64,000 bases of DNA, from positions 1-64,000 of the forward strand of contig CANOCV010000013.1 of assembly GCA_947564465.1 (NCBI GenBank), written 5' to 3'. Positions 26,709 to 35,233 of the stretch are shown one piece after another. The position numbers and the translations under genes were made by a program. Source of the DNA: an uncultured Roseburia sp. (GTDB lineage: Bacteria; Bacillota; Clostridia; Lachnospirales; Lachnospiraceae). The notes below the pieces were generated by a model. That model was not told the origin of the DNA. It saw only the letters and a list, made by a program, of their open reading frames with translations, and searched no databases. Positions within the stretch are counted from its first letter, which is position 1, and each line of letters starts with the position of its first letter.

Positions 26709-26777
26709 CAGAAATCAAATCCCCTGGGAGAGCAGAACTTGGAGCATTTTTCGCGGGATTTGGTTTCTGTTTTTTTG
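26709..26777 (+). terminator. Rho-independent terminator after the LysM gene
   Basis: CAGAAATCAAATCCC (26709-26723) pairs with GGGATTTGGTTTCTG (26755-26769, one mismatch), followed by seven T. The loop is large (about 31 nt). Confidence 0.8.
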
Positions 26778-26855
26778 GTCAAAGTTCTGAATTTACAATA
26801 GATGTTATATATAGTAATAAAAACCATATAAAATATAAATAAAAACGATTTGTTG

Positions 26856-26884
26856 TTGACAATAAAACGATGTTGGAATAAGAT
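26856..26884 (+). promoter_or_regulatory. Sigma-A-type promoter for the nitronate monooxygenase-like gene
   Basis: A consensus -35 TTGACA (26856-26861) and TAAGAT (26879-26884) are 17 nt apart. Transcription would start near 26891, leaving a leader of about 50 nt. Confidence 0.7.
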
Positions 26885-26942
26885 GGGATTGTTGGAAAGT
26901 CAAAGTAATTGAAAACGGAGTTCGGTCAGAAAGGAATTGTAT

Positions 26943-28013
26943 ATGAGAGAATTAAGAATCGGTGATAAAATTGCAAAGCTTCCGATTGTTCAGGGAGGAA
27001 TGGGCGTTGGCGTCAGCCGCTCAAAACTTGCGGGGGCAGTGGCAAAAGAAGGCGGCGTGGGGATTATATCCAGCGCACAGATAGGGTATGACGAAGAGGG
27101 ATTTGAAGGAGATCAGGAGGGCTGTAATATAAAGGCGATAGGAAAGCATTTGCGGCGGGCAAAGCAGATTGCGGGAGGAGCGGGGCTTGTGGGCGTTAAT
27201 GTTATGGTGGCGCTCAGGCATTATAAGGAGCATGTGAAGGCGGCTGTGGCAGCAGGTGCGGATGTTATTGTCTGCGGTGCGGGTCTTCCCTTGGATCTGC
27301 CGGAGCTGGTACGCGGCGGGCTTTCAAAAATTGCACCGATCGTATCTTCTAAGCGGGCAGCGGAGCTTATTCTTAGAATATGGGATAAGAAGTATAAAAG
27401 GACTGCGGATTTTCTTGTCGTGGAAGGGCCAAAGGCCGGAGGGCATCTCGGATTTAAGGAGGAGGAGCTTCGTTCTCCTAACATAGATTTTGACAGGGAA
27501 ATTCGGGAGATTATCCTATGTAAAAAGAGTTTTGAAGAGAAATATCATTGTGAAATCCCGGTTATTGTGGGAGGCGGTATTTTTAGCGGCAGTGATATAG
27601 CACATGTGATAGAGCTTGGAGCAGACGGAGCGCAGCTCGCAAGCCGTTTTGTGGCAACGGAGGAGTGTGACGCTTCGAAGGCTTATAAAGAGGCATATGT
27701 AAATGCGAGAAAGGAGGATATCCGGATTGTAAAGAGCCCGGTTGGGATGCCGGGGCGGGCACTGCGCAATGGCTTTATTGAGCGGATTGAAGGGGAACGG
27801 GAGCCGATTAGAAAGTGTTACGGCTGTCTGGAAAAATGTAATCCGAAGGAAGTTTTGTACTGCATTACAAAGGCTCTGACGGAGGCGGTGAGAGGAAATG
27901 TAGAGGATGGTCTCGTATTCTGTGGGGCCAATGTAGACCGTATCAAAAAAATCGTCCCGGTACACGAGCTGATGTGCGAACTGGTAGAGGGAGCCGAGCT
28001 GGCGTTGCAGTAA
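26943..28013 (+). CDS. Nitronate monooxygenase/2-nitropropane dioxygenase family flavoprotein
   Basis: The ATG at 26943 is 7 nt after AAAGGA; the in-frame TTG at 26937 is less likely. The 356-residue TIM-barrel FMN protein shows PIVQGGMGVGVS near the start, GVNVMVALRHY, the catalytic-region motif GPKAGGHLGF and GADGAQLASRFVATEE. This fold is shared by nitronate monooxygenases and FabK enoyl-ACP reductases. The Cys-rich C-terminal segment CYGCLEKCNP is a feature of the anaerobe-associated branch, whose substrate is not firmly known. It has its own promoter and is bounded by a terminator upstream, so it is not part of the glycan operon. Confidence 0.82.
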   Translation: MRELRIGDKIAKLPIVQGGMGVGVSRSKLAGAVAKEGGVGIISSAQIGYDEEGFEGDQEGCNIKAIGKHLRRAKQIAGGAGLVGVNVMVALRHYKEHVKAAVAAGADVIVCGAGLPLDLPELVRGGLSKIAPIVSSKRAAELILRIWDKKYKRTADFLVVEGPKAGGHLGFKEEELRSPNIDFDREIREIILCKKSFEEKYHCEIPVIVGGGIFSGSDIAHVIELGADGAQLASRFVATEECDASKAYKEAYVNARKEDIRIVKSPVGMPGRALRNGFIERIEGEREPIRKCYGCLEKCNPKEVLYCITKALTEAVRGNVEDGLVFCGANVDRIKKIVPVHELMCELVEGAELALQ

Positions 28014-28024
28014 CTATTTTCCTG

Positions 28025-28053
28025 TTGAACATTTCCGCAGAAAGCTATATGAT
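28025..28053 (+). promoter_or_regulatory. Sigma-A-type promoter for glf
   Basis: TTGAAC (28025-28030) and TATGAT (28048-28053) are 17 nt apart. The ATG of glf is 48 nt downstream. Confidence 0.7.
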
Positions 28054-28101
28054 AGTAACAGGAAATATAAGGAAGAAAATAAGGACAGAGAGGAAAAGAT
28101 C

Positions 28102-29193
28102 ATGTACGATTATTTAATAGTGGGCGCAGGCTTGTATGGCGCAGTATTTGCCAACGAAGCGATGAAGAAGGGAAAGAAGGTTCTTGTGGTGGACAAGCGT
28201 TCTCATGTCGGCGGCAACATTTACACAGAGCTGACAGAGAATATTCATGTGCATAAGTACGGGGCGCATATCTTTCATACCAGTGACAAGACGGTATGGG
28301 AGTATATTAACCGGTTCGCGGAGTTTAATAACTATGTGAACAGTCCGATTGCCAATTACAAGGGTGAAATCTATAACATGCCGTTTAATATGAATACTTT
28401 CTCAAAAATGTGGAATGTTTTTACCCCGCAGGAGGCACAGGCAGTCATTGAGGAGCAGAGAAAGGAGATTGCGGGTGAACCGAAAAATCTTGAGGAGCAG
28501 GCAATTTCCCTTGTGGGGCGTGATATTTATGAGAAGCTTGTGAAAGGATATACCGAGAAGCAGTGGGGAAGGAGCTGCAGTGAGCTTCCGGCATTTATTA
28601 TCAAGCGTCTGCCGGTGCGCTTCACTTACAATAACAATTATTTTAACGACCGCTATCAGGGAATTCCAATCGGCGGGTACACTGCAATTATAGAGAAGAT
28701 GTTAAAAGGAGCTGATGTGCGTCTTGAGACGGATTATCTCGTCGAAAAAGAGAATTTGGATAAGCTTGCAAAGAAGGTCGTTTATACGGGACCGATTGAT
28801 GCATATTTTGGCTATCGTCTGGGAGAATTAGAGTACAGAAGCGTGCGCTTTGAGACAGAGGTCTATGATATGGAGAACTACCAGGGGAATGCGGTTGTCA
28901 ATTACACGGACCGCGAGACGCCGTATACGCGTATCATAGAACATAAGCATTTTGAGTTTGGAACGCAGGAAAAGACCGTAGTAAGCCGCGAGTACAGCGC
29001 GGCATGGCATGTGGGCGACGAGCCGTATTATCCGGTGAATGACGAGAAGAATACGGCGCTCTATGAGGAATACAAAAAGCTGGCGGAGAACGAAGAGGGA
29101 GTCTTTTTCGGGGGACGCCTCGGGGAGTATAAGTATTACGATATGGATAAGGTGATTGCTGCGGCGCTGGCATTTTGCGACAGGGAATTATAG
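28102..29193 (+). CDS. glf: UDP-galactopyranose mutase
   Basis: A full-length 363-residue flavoenzyme. FAD binding is shown by DYLIVGAGLYGAVFA at the N-terminus; VHKYGAHIFHT, NMPFNMNTF, YTEKQWG and FGGRLGEYKYYDMD are conserved Glf motifs. It interconverts UDP-galactopyranose and UDP-galactofuranose, so galactofuranose is a likely component of the surface glycan. It is separated from the cassette by about 2.5 kb and driven by its own promoter; its base composition is like the flanking chromosome. Confidence 0.95.
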   Translation: MYDYLIVGAGLYGAVFANEAMKKGKKVLVVDKRSHVGGNIYTELTENIHVHKYGAHIFHTSDKTVWEYINRFAEFNNYVNSPIANYKGEIYNMPFNMNTFSKMWNVFTPQEAQAVIEEQRKEIAGEPKNLEEQAISLVGRDIYEKLVKGYTEKQWGRSCSELPAFIIKRLPVRFTYNNNYFNDRYQGIPIGGYTAIIEKMLKGADVRLETDYLVEKENLDKLAKKVVYTGPIDAYFGYRLGELEYRSVRFETEVYDMENYQGNAVVNYTDRETPYTRIIEHKHFEFGTQEKTVVSREYSAAWHVGDEPYYPVNDEKNTALYEEYKKLAENEEGVFFGGRLGEYKYYDMDKVIAAALAFCDREL

Positions 29194-29203
29194 GAAGTCT
29201 GCT

Positions 29204-29737
29204 ATGGATTTTTACTTGATTCAGGAGTATTTTCTGTTGGCGGTGGTAATTGGGCTTGTGGTCTTTACCGCGCAGAGCATCTTTGAACACAGGACAAAAA
29301 GGAGACGCTTGTTAAGGCTTGTTTCCGTTCTGGCAGCTGTTTTTTATCTTTTGGCGCTCTATGAGGTGACGATTGGCGGGCGTACCCCTTTCGAGGGAAA
29401 TCATCTGGCGGCTGGTATTTTTTGGTCTTATCGGGAAATCATTGAGAACGGCAATCGTTTTCTTCTTCGGGAAAATTTGGAAAATGTATTTGCCTTTCTG
29501 CCTCTCGGTGTGTTTTTGAAGGATTTCTTTGGCGAGAGAATGCGATGGTATTATGTATTTGCAGCGGGGGCGTTTCTAAGTGTGTCGATTGAGCTGGCGC
29601 AGTATATATATAAACTGGGATTATTTGAGTTTGACGATGTTTTTCATAACACGCTCGGGGCAATGCTCGGCTATGCAATTGCAAAAATTATAAAAAATCT
29701 GGTAAATTTGGCAATAAAAAAGAGAGACTATATATAG
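29204..29737 (+). CDS. VanZ-like family membrane protein
   Basis: The ATG at 29204 follows TAGGAAG. The 177-residue protein has four membrane segments (about 8-26, 38-57, 111-130, 145-165) and the VanZ-family signature region ENVFAFLPLGVFL followed by SIELAQYIYKLGLFEFDDVFHN. VanZ gives low-level teicoplanin resistance in Tn1546; the function of most homologues is unknown. It lies 10 nt after glf, and a terminator overlaps its last codons. Confidence 0.85.
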   Translation: MDFYLIQEYFLLAVVIGLVVFTAQSIFEHRTKRRRLLRLVSVLAAVFYLLALYEVTIGGRTPFEGNHLAAGIFWSYREIIENGNRFLLRENLENVFAFLPLGVFLKDFFGERMRWYYVFAAGAFLSVSIELAQYIYKLGLFEFDDVFHNTLGAMLGYAIAKIIKNLVNLAIKKRDYI

Positions 29738-29754
29738 TAGTTTCTCTTTTTTTT
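29715..29754 (+). terminator. Rho-independent terminator after glf-vanZ
   Basis: AAGAGA with the following ACTAT pairs with AGT and TCTCTT across a TATATA loop, then a run of eight T. The hairpin includes the stop codon region of the VanZ gene. Confidence 0.75.
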
Positions 29755-29882
29755 CAATTTCAAGCTAGTCAAAATAAAAGAACTGTGCTATATTAAGATA
29801 CATGATTTTTATTTTTCATGATGAAGTCAAAAGAGAAGTGTTGTAAGACCGGGGAATCCGGCAGGAAAGATAGGGGAAGAAA

Positions 29883-30614
29883 ATGAACTTGAATTATATG
29901 GATATTCATTGCCATATCCTTCCAGGTGTTGATGACGGCGCAAAAAATATGGAGCAGTCAATCGAAATGTTAAGCGTTGCTTATGATGAAGGGTGCCGTC
30001 GAATCGTACTGACACCGCATTATGAGAGAGGGAGAAACAGCTATGAACCCGAAAGATTGGACGATATCTTTTTGGAGCTTAAGCGTGAGGCAAAAAAACA
30101 TTTTCCCGAGATGGAACTGTATCTGGGCAATGAGCTGCTCTATGAGGACGGAGTGGTGGAGGATGTCAGGAACGGATTGGTGCATACAATGGCGGGCACA
30201 AAATATGTGCTGGTAGAATTTAATATTCAGATTTCCTATCAGGGGATTTATAAAGCAATGAAGGAATTGACACAGGCGCGGTTTCGTCCTATTATTGCAC
30301 ATGTAGAGCGTTATCATTGTCTTGTGGGGCGTATGGAGCGTATTGATGAGCTGGAGGAAATGGGAATTTATCTCCAGATGAACGCAGAGAGTGTTCTTGG
30401 CAGTTTTTTTGATGAAAATGTGCGGTGGTGCAGAAAGCTGATGAAAGAGGAGAAGATTAGTTTTTTGGGAACCGATGCGCACAATCTGGAAAATCGGGCG
30501 CCGAATATGCGGGAAGCGTTAGAGTGGATGTACCGCAAGCTGGATAATGCGTATATGGATGCTGTGACGGTGGAATATCCGCAGATGATGGTGGAAAACA
30601 GATATTTAGATTAA
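29883..30614 (+). CDS. cpsB: Tyrosine-protein phosphatase CpsB/YwqE (PHP domain)
   Basis: A 243-residue PHP-family metal-dependent phosphatase. Metal-binding motifs are DIHCHILPGVDDG at residues 6-18, LTPHY, HVERY and GTDAHN. The family dephosphorylates the CpsD/YwqD autokinase and thereby controls capsule length and export. The start follows AGGGGAAGAAA. It heads a three-gene unit with the chain-length regulator and the kinase, 146 nt after a terminator; a -10-like TATATT near 29790 may belong to its promoter. Confidence 0.93.
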   Translation: MNLNYMDIHCHILPGVDDGAKNMEQSIEMLSVAYDEGCRRIVLTPHYERGRNSYEPERLDDIFLELKREAKKHFPEMELYLGNELLYEDGVVEDVRNGLVHTMAGTKYVLVEFNIQISYQGIYKAMKELTQARFRPIIAHVERYHCLVGRMERIDELEEMGIYLQMNAESVLGSFFDENVRWCRKLMKEEKISFLGTDAHNLENRAPNMREALEWMYRKLDNAYMDAVTVEYPQMMVENRYLD

Positions 30615-30632
30615 AAGTACAAGGAGAAGAAC

Positions 30633-31409
30633 ATGGAAACCAACCGAAATGAAGAATTTGAGATTGATTTGCAGGATTTGTTTTTTGCGCTGCTGAATAA
30701 AATATGGATGATCATTGCGGCGCTTGTGATCGGAGCCGTGATTGCGGGACTGTATACGATGCTTGCAATTACACCGCTGTACAGTTCGAAGTCAAGTATA
30801 TTTATTCTGAATCAGACGACAGACTTGTCATCACTGTCAATGACGGATCTGCAGGTGGGGTCTGCGCTGACGAACGACTACCGTATTCTTGTAAAGTGCC
30901 GTCCGGTGCTGAATAAGGTGATCAGCAATCTGGAGCTGGATATGACATATGAGCAGCTTTATTCCAGCGTAACGACGGATAATCCGGATAATACGCGTAT
31001 TCTTGACATTACGGTTGTCAATCCGGACCCTTATATGGCGAAGACGATTGTAGATGAAGTGACAGAAGTGGCAATCAAATATGTGGCTGAGATTATGGAT
31101 ACCGTAGAGCCGAACATTTCGGAGGAAGGTACGGTAAATACAAGACCGATCAGCCCGAGCCTTAAGAGAAATGTTGTGATGGGCGCATTGATAGGCTTTA
31201 TTCTTGCGGCGGGAATTGTAATTGTCAGATTCCTGATGAACGATTCGATTAAGACATCCGAGGATGTAGAGAAGTATCTTGGATTAAATACGCTCGGTGT
31301 AATTCCGGTGGCAGAGGGAGAAACGAAGGCAAAGATGCGCAAGCGTGATATTGCGGAGGATAAGAGCCAGAGAAGGCGCCGCGCAAAGAATGGAAAGGAG
31401 AAAAGATAA
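30633..31409 (+). CDS. cpsC: Wzz-type chain-length regulator/kinase modulator (CpsC/YveK)
   Basis: This 258-residue protein has two membrane segments (about 23-45 and 171-193) flanking an extracellular Wzz domain. It has the N-terminal EFEIDLQDLFFALLNKI typical of CpsC, and the proline-containing TRPISPSLKRN segment before TM2. It recruits and activates the cytoplasmic tyrosine kinase. The C-terminus is very basic (KSQRRRRAKNGKEKR). Its stop overlaps the kinase ATG by one base (TAATG). Confidence 0.92.
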   Translation: METNRNEEFEIDLQDLFFALLNKIWMIIAALVIGAVIAGLYTMLAITPLYSSKSSIFILNQTTDLSSLSMTDLQVGSALTNDYRILVKCRPVLNKVISNLELDMTYEQLYSSVTTDNPDNTRILDITVVNPDPYMAKTIVDEVTEVAIKYVAEIMDTVEPNISEEGTVNTRPISPSLKRNVVMGALIGFILAAGIVIVRFLMNDSIKTSEDVEKYLGLNTLGVIPVAEGETKAKMRKRDIAEDKSQRRRRAKNGKEKR

Positions 31410-32143
31410 TGAAAGTTAATTTTGAAAAAGTAAAAAAGCTTGATTTCCGTTCCAATGAAGCGTACAAGACGCTGCGTACCAATATTAGTTTTTGCGGGGA
31501 GGATGTAAAGGTAATCGCGTTTACAAGCTCGACTCCGAACGAAGGAAAGTCAGTCGTGTCATTGCGTCTGGCGGAGGCGTTTGGGGAAGACAATAAAAAG
31601 GTTTTATTTATTGATGCGGATATCCGTAAGTCTGTTTTGGTTTCGCGTTACGGCGCGGATCAGGAGGTAAGAGGAATGAGCCATTATCTGACAGGCAAAG
31701 CGAGTATTGAGGAGGTGATCTGTGAGACAAGCATAAAGAATGTGGATATGATATTTACCGGGCCGGCTGCGCCAAATCCGTCCGAGCTTTTAGGTAATAA
31801 AAAGTTTGAAACACTTATTTATGAAGTGCGGCAGGCATATGACTATATTATTCTGGACTGTCCGCCAATTGGAAGCGTAATTGATGCGGCAATCGTCGCA
31901 AAGCAGTGCGACGGCGTGATTATTGTTGTGGAAAGCGATAATGTAAGCTATAAGATGGTTCAGAGGGTAAAGAGCCAGCTGGAAAAGAGCGGATGCCGTA
32001 TTTTAGGAGCCGTGCTCAACAAAGTAGAGGTGGGCGGCAAAGGATACGGATACGGTAAGTACTACGGAAAATATTACAGCAAATATTATGGCAAGTATTA
32101 TGGGGGGTACTATGGGGACGATTATTACGGGAAGGATGAATAA
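31409..32143 (+). CDS. cpsD: BY-kinase (CpsD/YwqD) with tyrosine-rich tail
   Basis: This 244-residue protein is a bacterial tyrosine autokinase. Walker A is TPNEGKS near residue 43, Walker A' is FIDADIRKS and Walker B is ILDCPPIG. After a standard core the last 35 residues are almost only Gly, Lys and Tyr, with 14 Tyr, mostly as YY pairs: the autophosphorylation cluster. Phosphorylation, countered by CpsB, is expected to cycle during capsule assembly by the upstream locus. The tail is richer in Tyr than the three to seven of well-studied homologues. Confidence 0.93.
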   Translation: MKVNFEKVKKLDFRSNEAYKTLRTNISFCGEDVKVIAFTSSTPNEGKSVVSLRLAEAFGEDNKKVLFIDADIRKSVLVSRYGADQEVRGMSHYLTGKASIEEVICETSIKNVDMIFTGPAAPNPSELLGNKKFETLIYEVRQAYDYIILDCPPIGSVIDAAIVAKQCDGVIIVVESDNVSYKMVQRVKSQLEKSGCRILGAVLNKVEVGGKGYGYGKYYGKYYSKYYGKYYGGYYGDDYYGKDE

Positions 32144-32229
32144 GGCTGCAAATTGCATAACAAGGCGGGAGAGAATACGAAAAAATTGTGAAAATGCACT
32201 CAAAATACAAATTGACGGGTGAGATTAAC

Positions 32230-32258
32230 TTGACCTTTTGAAAGGAAAAATATATAAT
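32230..32258 (+). promoter_or_regulatory. Promoter that sets the start of the trigger-factor-like lipoprotein
   Basis: TTGACC (32230-32235), 17 nt, TATAAT (32253-32258). The -10 box overlaps an ATG at 32257, so transcripts from this promoter start near 32265 and cannot use that ATG. This argues for the downstream GTG at 32314. Confidence 0.65.
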
Positions 32259-32313
32259 GAATTTGATTATGAATAAGCTATTAGGAGGAACAGCATCAAA
32301 AAAGGATGCGGCA

Positions 32314-33018
32314 GTGAGAATACTTTTCTCTGCCGGAATTATCTCGCTAAGTGTGTTATTGGTTGCCGGATGCAGTGGGAAAGGCGCTTCGCATGAAGAT
32401 ACAACGGACAAATATGGATATAACGTCTGGGACTATGTGGAGCTGGGGGCTTATGAAGACCTGAAAGTAGAAGCGATTGCAGAGGGCGAGGCTGAGGCAT
32501 CAGAGATAAGAGAGAACCTGATCGATGATTTATGGAGCCAGATTCAGGAGAATTCAACCGTAACGGGATATCCGCAGGAGTTATACGATGATATGGCGGA
32601 TTATTATGCGACAGAGCTGGAATCAGAAGCTGCGGCATGGGAGATGGAAGTGGAGGAATATCTTGATTTTTTCTATGAATATTCTAAGGAGGAATACATA
32701 GAGGAATGCCTGCAGGGAGAATTACTGATGGAGGCAGTCACTACGGCGACAGGAGTTTCACTTGAGGATGGCGACTATGATAAGATGATCGGGGAGTACT
32801 TAGAAGATATGGGATGTGAAAGCGTAGAGGAAGCCGAGGAATTGTATGGCAGGGAGGAGATCGAAGAGTATCTTTTGACCCAGAAGGTATATGATTTTCT
32901 GATCGGGCACGCTGCGATTACTGAAGTTAGCTATGATGAATATTACGGAACAGACACGGAGGAGCTGTGGGATACTGAAGGGCTCTGGGACACCGAGGAG
33001 CTGACCGAATCGTTGTAG
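32314..33018 (+). CDS. Trigger-factor-like lipoprotein without PPIase domain
   Basis: The start is taken as GTG at 32314, with AAGGATG 9 nt upstream, giving a compact lipoprotein signal peptide with lipobox VAGC and lipid Cys at residue 20. An ATG at 32257 lies inside the -10 box of the promoter. The roughly 234-residue product has YVELGAYEDLKVEA and a helical domain resembling the trigger factor/SurA C-terminal chaperone arms. The FKBP-type isomerase domain usually present in between is missing. The tail repeats DTEELWDTEGLWDTEEL and is very acidic. It probably acts as an extracellular chaperone-like protein; its position after cpsBCD and before a major surface protein suggests a role in surface export. 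Confidence 0.65.
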   Translation: MRILFSAGIISLSVLLVAGCSGKGASHEDTTDKYGYNVWDYVELGAYEDLKVEAIAEGEAEASEIRENLIDDLWSQIQENSTVTGYPQELYDDMADYYATELESEAAAWEMEVEEYLDFFYEYSKEEYIEECLQGELLMEAVTTATGVSLEDGDYDKMIGEYLEDMGCESVEEAEELYGREEIEEYLLTQKVYDFLIGHAAITEVSYDEYYGTDTEELWDTEGLWDTEELTESL

Positions 33019-33029
33019 CGGCTTATAAT
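33001..33029 (+). promoter_or_regulatory. Promoter for the Big_2 surface protein
   Basis: CTGACC (33001-33006), 17 nt, consensus TATAAT (33024-33029). It overlaps the end of the preceding gene and is followed by a strong TAGGAGGAAG ribosome-binding site. Confidence 0.55.
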
Positions 33030-33078
33030 CTCATAAAACACTAATAGTGAATGAACAAAAAATTTAGGAGGAAGTATC

Positions 33079-35130
33079 ATGAAAAAAACCAATTTTTTCA
33101 AAAAACTTTGCATGCTTGGTCTTGCGGCTGCACTTGTGGGAACGAGTGTTGATGCTTCATTGTTAGAAGCACAGGCTGCATCCAAGGTTACACTGTCAAC
33201 GAAAAAGAAAACAATCGTGACAGGTCAGTCCTTTACTTTGAAAGTAAAAGGCAAAGGCGTTAAGGCAAAATTTAAATCCAGCAATTCAAAGGTTGCTAAA
33301 GTAGCAAAGAGTTCAGCCGTTTCATCTGTAAAGATTACAGGTAAGAGCGCAGGTACAGCTACAATTACCGCTACTTCAGGAAAGAAAAAAGCAACATGTA
33401 AGGTGACTGTAAAGCAGGGAGCAAAGAAAGTGGCTCTTAATGCAAAGAAGGCAACATTAGGCTACAAGAAGTCTATGCAGTTAGTTGCAACAGTTACACC
33501 GGCAACTGCATCCAAGGCAGTGAAATGGTCGGTAGACAAAAAAGGCAAGAAAATTTTATCCGTTAACAAAAAAGGTAAAGTAACTACAAAGAAAAAAGCC
33601 GGAAAGGCAAAAGTTACGGCTACGGCAAAAGACGGAAGCAAGAAGAAAGCAACGGTTACAATTACCGTTAAAAAGAAAGTAACGCTTGCAACGAAAGTGA
33701 CATTGAATGCGAATGCGGCACGTGTAAATGTGGGCGGAACATATACGCTTAAGGCTACGATTGCTCCTTCTAAGGCAAGCAACAAGAACGTATACTGGAC
33801 CAGCAGCAATGCAGGCGTTGCAACAGTAGATCAGAACGGCGTTGTTACGGCGGTTAAGGCCGGTACCGCAACAATTACGGCTTTGGCAAACGACGGAAGC
33901 AAAAAGAAAACAACGGCTACGATTACAGTAGTTGCTCCGAGCATCACAGTAACACCGGCAACGGCAAGCGTTCAGGAAGGCGCATCTGTTCAGTTGACAG
34001 CAAACGTAAATGATGCACTGGGAACAGCAGTGACATGGGCAAGCAGCAATAATGCGGTTGCAACAGTAGCAGCAGGTAAGGTAACCGGTGTGAAAGCAGG
34101 TACGGCGATAATTACAGCAACAAGCATGAGCGGCAAGAAGGCGACGGCGACAATTACCGTAACAGCAAAACCGGGTCCGGGACCGGATGTACCGACGGAC
34201 GTTCCTGCAACAGGAATTACATTGGATCAGACAGAGCTTAAGTTTACGACAACTGACAGCGATCAGACAAAGACGCTTACAGCAACCGTAGAGCCGGCAA
34301 ATGCAACTGATAAGACTGTAACATGGACATCATCTGATGAGGCTATCGCAACAGTAGCAGACGGTGTTGTAACTGTAAAAGCAAATACACCGGCAAGCAA
34401 GAAGACTGCAACAATTACAGCTGCAATCAATGGTCAGACAGCAACATGTACCGTACAGGTAATCGGTAAGAACAATGCGCTTGTAAAAGACGGTGCAGAG
34501 GTAGTATTCACACTGGATAAGAATGCAGATGCTGCAAGTCTGACAAAGGGCGACAAGACAATTGAGAAGCTTCAGGATTACATTGAGGCAAAGATTGAAG
34601 AGGCAAAGAGCAAAGATTATATTTTGTTCGGTACAGATGCAGAGGATGCGCTCAATAAGGCTTGGAGCAAGCTTGTAAGCCGTTCCAGCGAGGGTGTAGA
34701 GCTTAAAGTTCAGGATGTTGATGCTAATACAAAGAATGTAGAGGTATCCTTTAACGGAAGAACACAGTCTGCAACACTTGTAAAGGGAACAGACAGCGTA
34801 GAGATTACTTCCGGTAACAAAGTTGTGCTTGTAAAAGATATCACAGTAAATCAGGGAACCGTAACATTCAAGGTTGATGCGAGCGTAGACGGTGTGGCAA
34901 CGGTTACAGATAAAGCGTTTACGGCTACATTAGCGGTTACCGGCGATCTGTACTCCGCAAGCTTAAAGACAGCAGACGGCGAAGAGATTATTTCCTGCGT
35001 TGAAAGTGATGATGATATTGTTGTAAAGGTAAATAAAGAAGCAGCAAACAAGGTATTTGAGGCACTTGGAAGCAACAGAACAATTGATTCCGTTCTTTCA
35101 GATGTATCTGCATTCAATATTTACAAATAA
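33079..35130 (+). CDS. Secreted surface protein with about five Big_2 (Ig-like) domains
   Basis: This 683-residue protein has a signal peptide (about 1-34, ending LLEAQAA). About five bacterial Ig-like group 2 domains follow (residues about 35-470), each ending in a pattern like AGTATITATSG. The first two are extremely Lys-rich, the later ones Thr/Ala-rich. A proline-rich linker (KPGPGPDVPTDVP) separates domains four and five. The C-terminal 210 residues form a unique domain of no recognised family. No sorting signal or membrane anchor is seen. Codon choice is markedly restricted compared with neighbours, which with the strong RBS suggests abundant expression. Attachment may be by charge interaction with anionic wall polymers. 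Confidence 0.85.
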   Translation: MKKTNFFKKLCMLGLAAALVGTSVDASLLEAQAASKVTLSTKKKTIVTGQSFTLKVKGKGVKAKFKSSNSKVAKVAKSSAVSSVKITGKSAGTATITATSGKKKATCKVTVKQGAKKVALNAKKATLGYKKSMQLVATVTPATASKAVKWSVDKKGKKILSVNKKGKVTTKKKAGKAKVTATAKDGSKKKATVTITVKKKVTLATKVTLNANAARVNVGGTYTLKATIAPSKASNKNVYWTSSNAGVATVDQNGVVTAVKAGTATITALANDGSKKKTTATITVVAPSITVTPATASVQEGASVQLTANVNDALGTAVTWASSNNAVATVAAGKVTGVKAGTAIITATSMSGKKATATITVTAKPGPGPDVPTDVPATGITLDQTELKFTTTDSDQTKTLTATVEPANATDKTVTWTSSDEAIATVADGVVTVKANTPASKKTATITAAINGQTATCTVQVIGKNNALVKDGAEVVFTLDKNADAASLTKGDKTIEKLQDYIEAKIEEAKSKDYILFGTDAEDALNKAWSKLVSRSSEGVELKVQDVDANTKNVEVSFNGRTQSATLVKGTDSVEITSGNKVVLVKDITVNQGTVTFKVDASVDGVATVTDKAFTATLAVTGDLYSASLKTADGEEIISCVESDDDIVVKVNKEAANKVFEALGSNRTIDSVLSDVSAFNIYK

Positions 35131-35154
35131 GCAGTTGAATTATAGACTGTAAAT

Positions 35155-35193
35155 AAAATATCCCGGCTGTTTGAAACGGTCGGGATATTTTTC
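35155..35193 (+). terminator. Rho-independent terminator after the Big_2 gene
   Basis: AAAATATCCCG pairs exactly with CGGGATATTTT around a loop of about 14 nt, followed by TTTC. Confidence 0.85.
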
Positions 35194-35233
35194 TGCATGG
35201 ATACGCAGATGCAGTAAAAGAAGGAGGAAATGT

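Noticed and set aside
26884-26942. FabT/FapR-like operator between promoter and start of the nitronate monooxygenase-like gene
   Set aside because: Only a loose similarity in TTGGAAAGTCAAAG; no clear palindrome, so no fatty-acid regulation is claimed.
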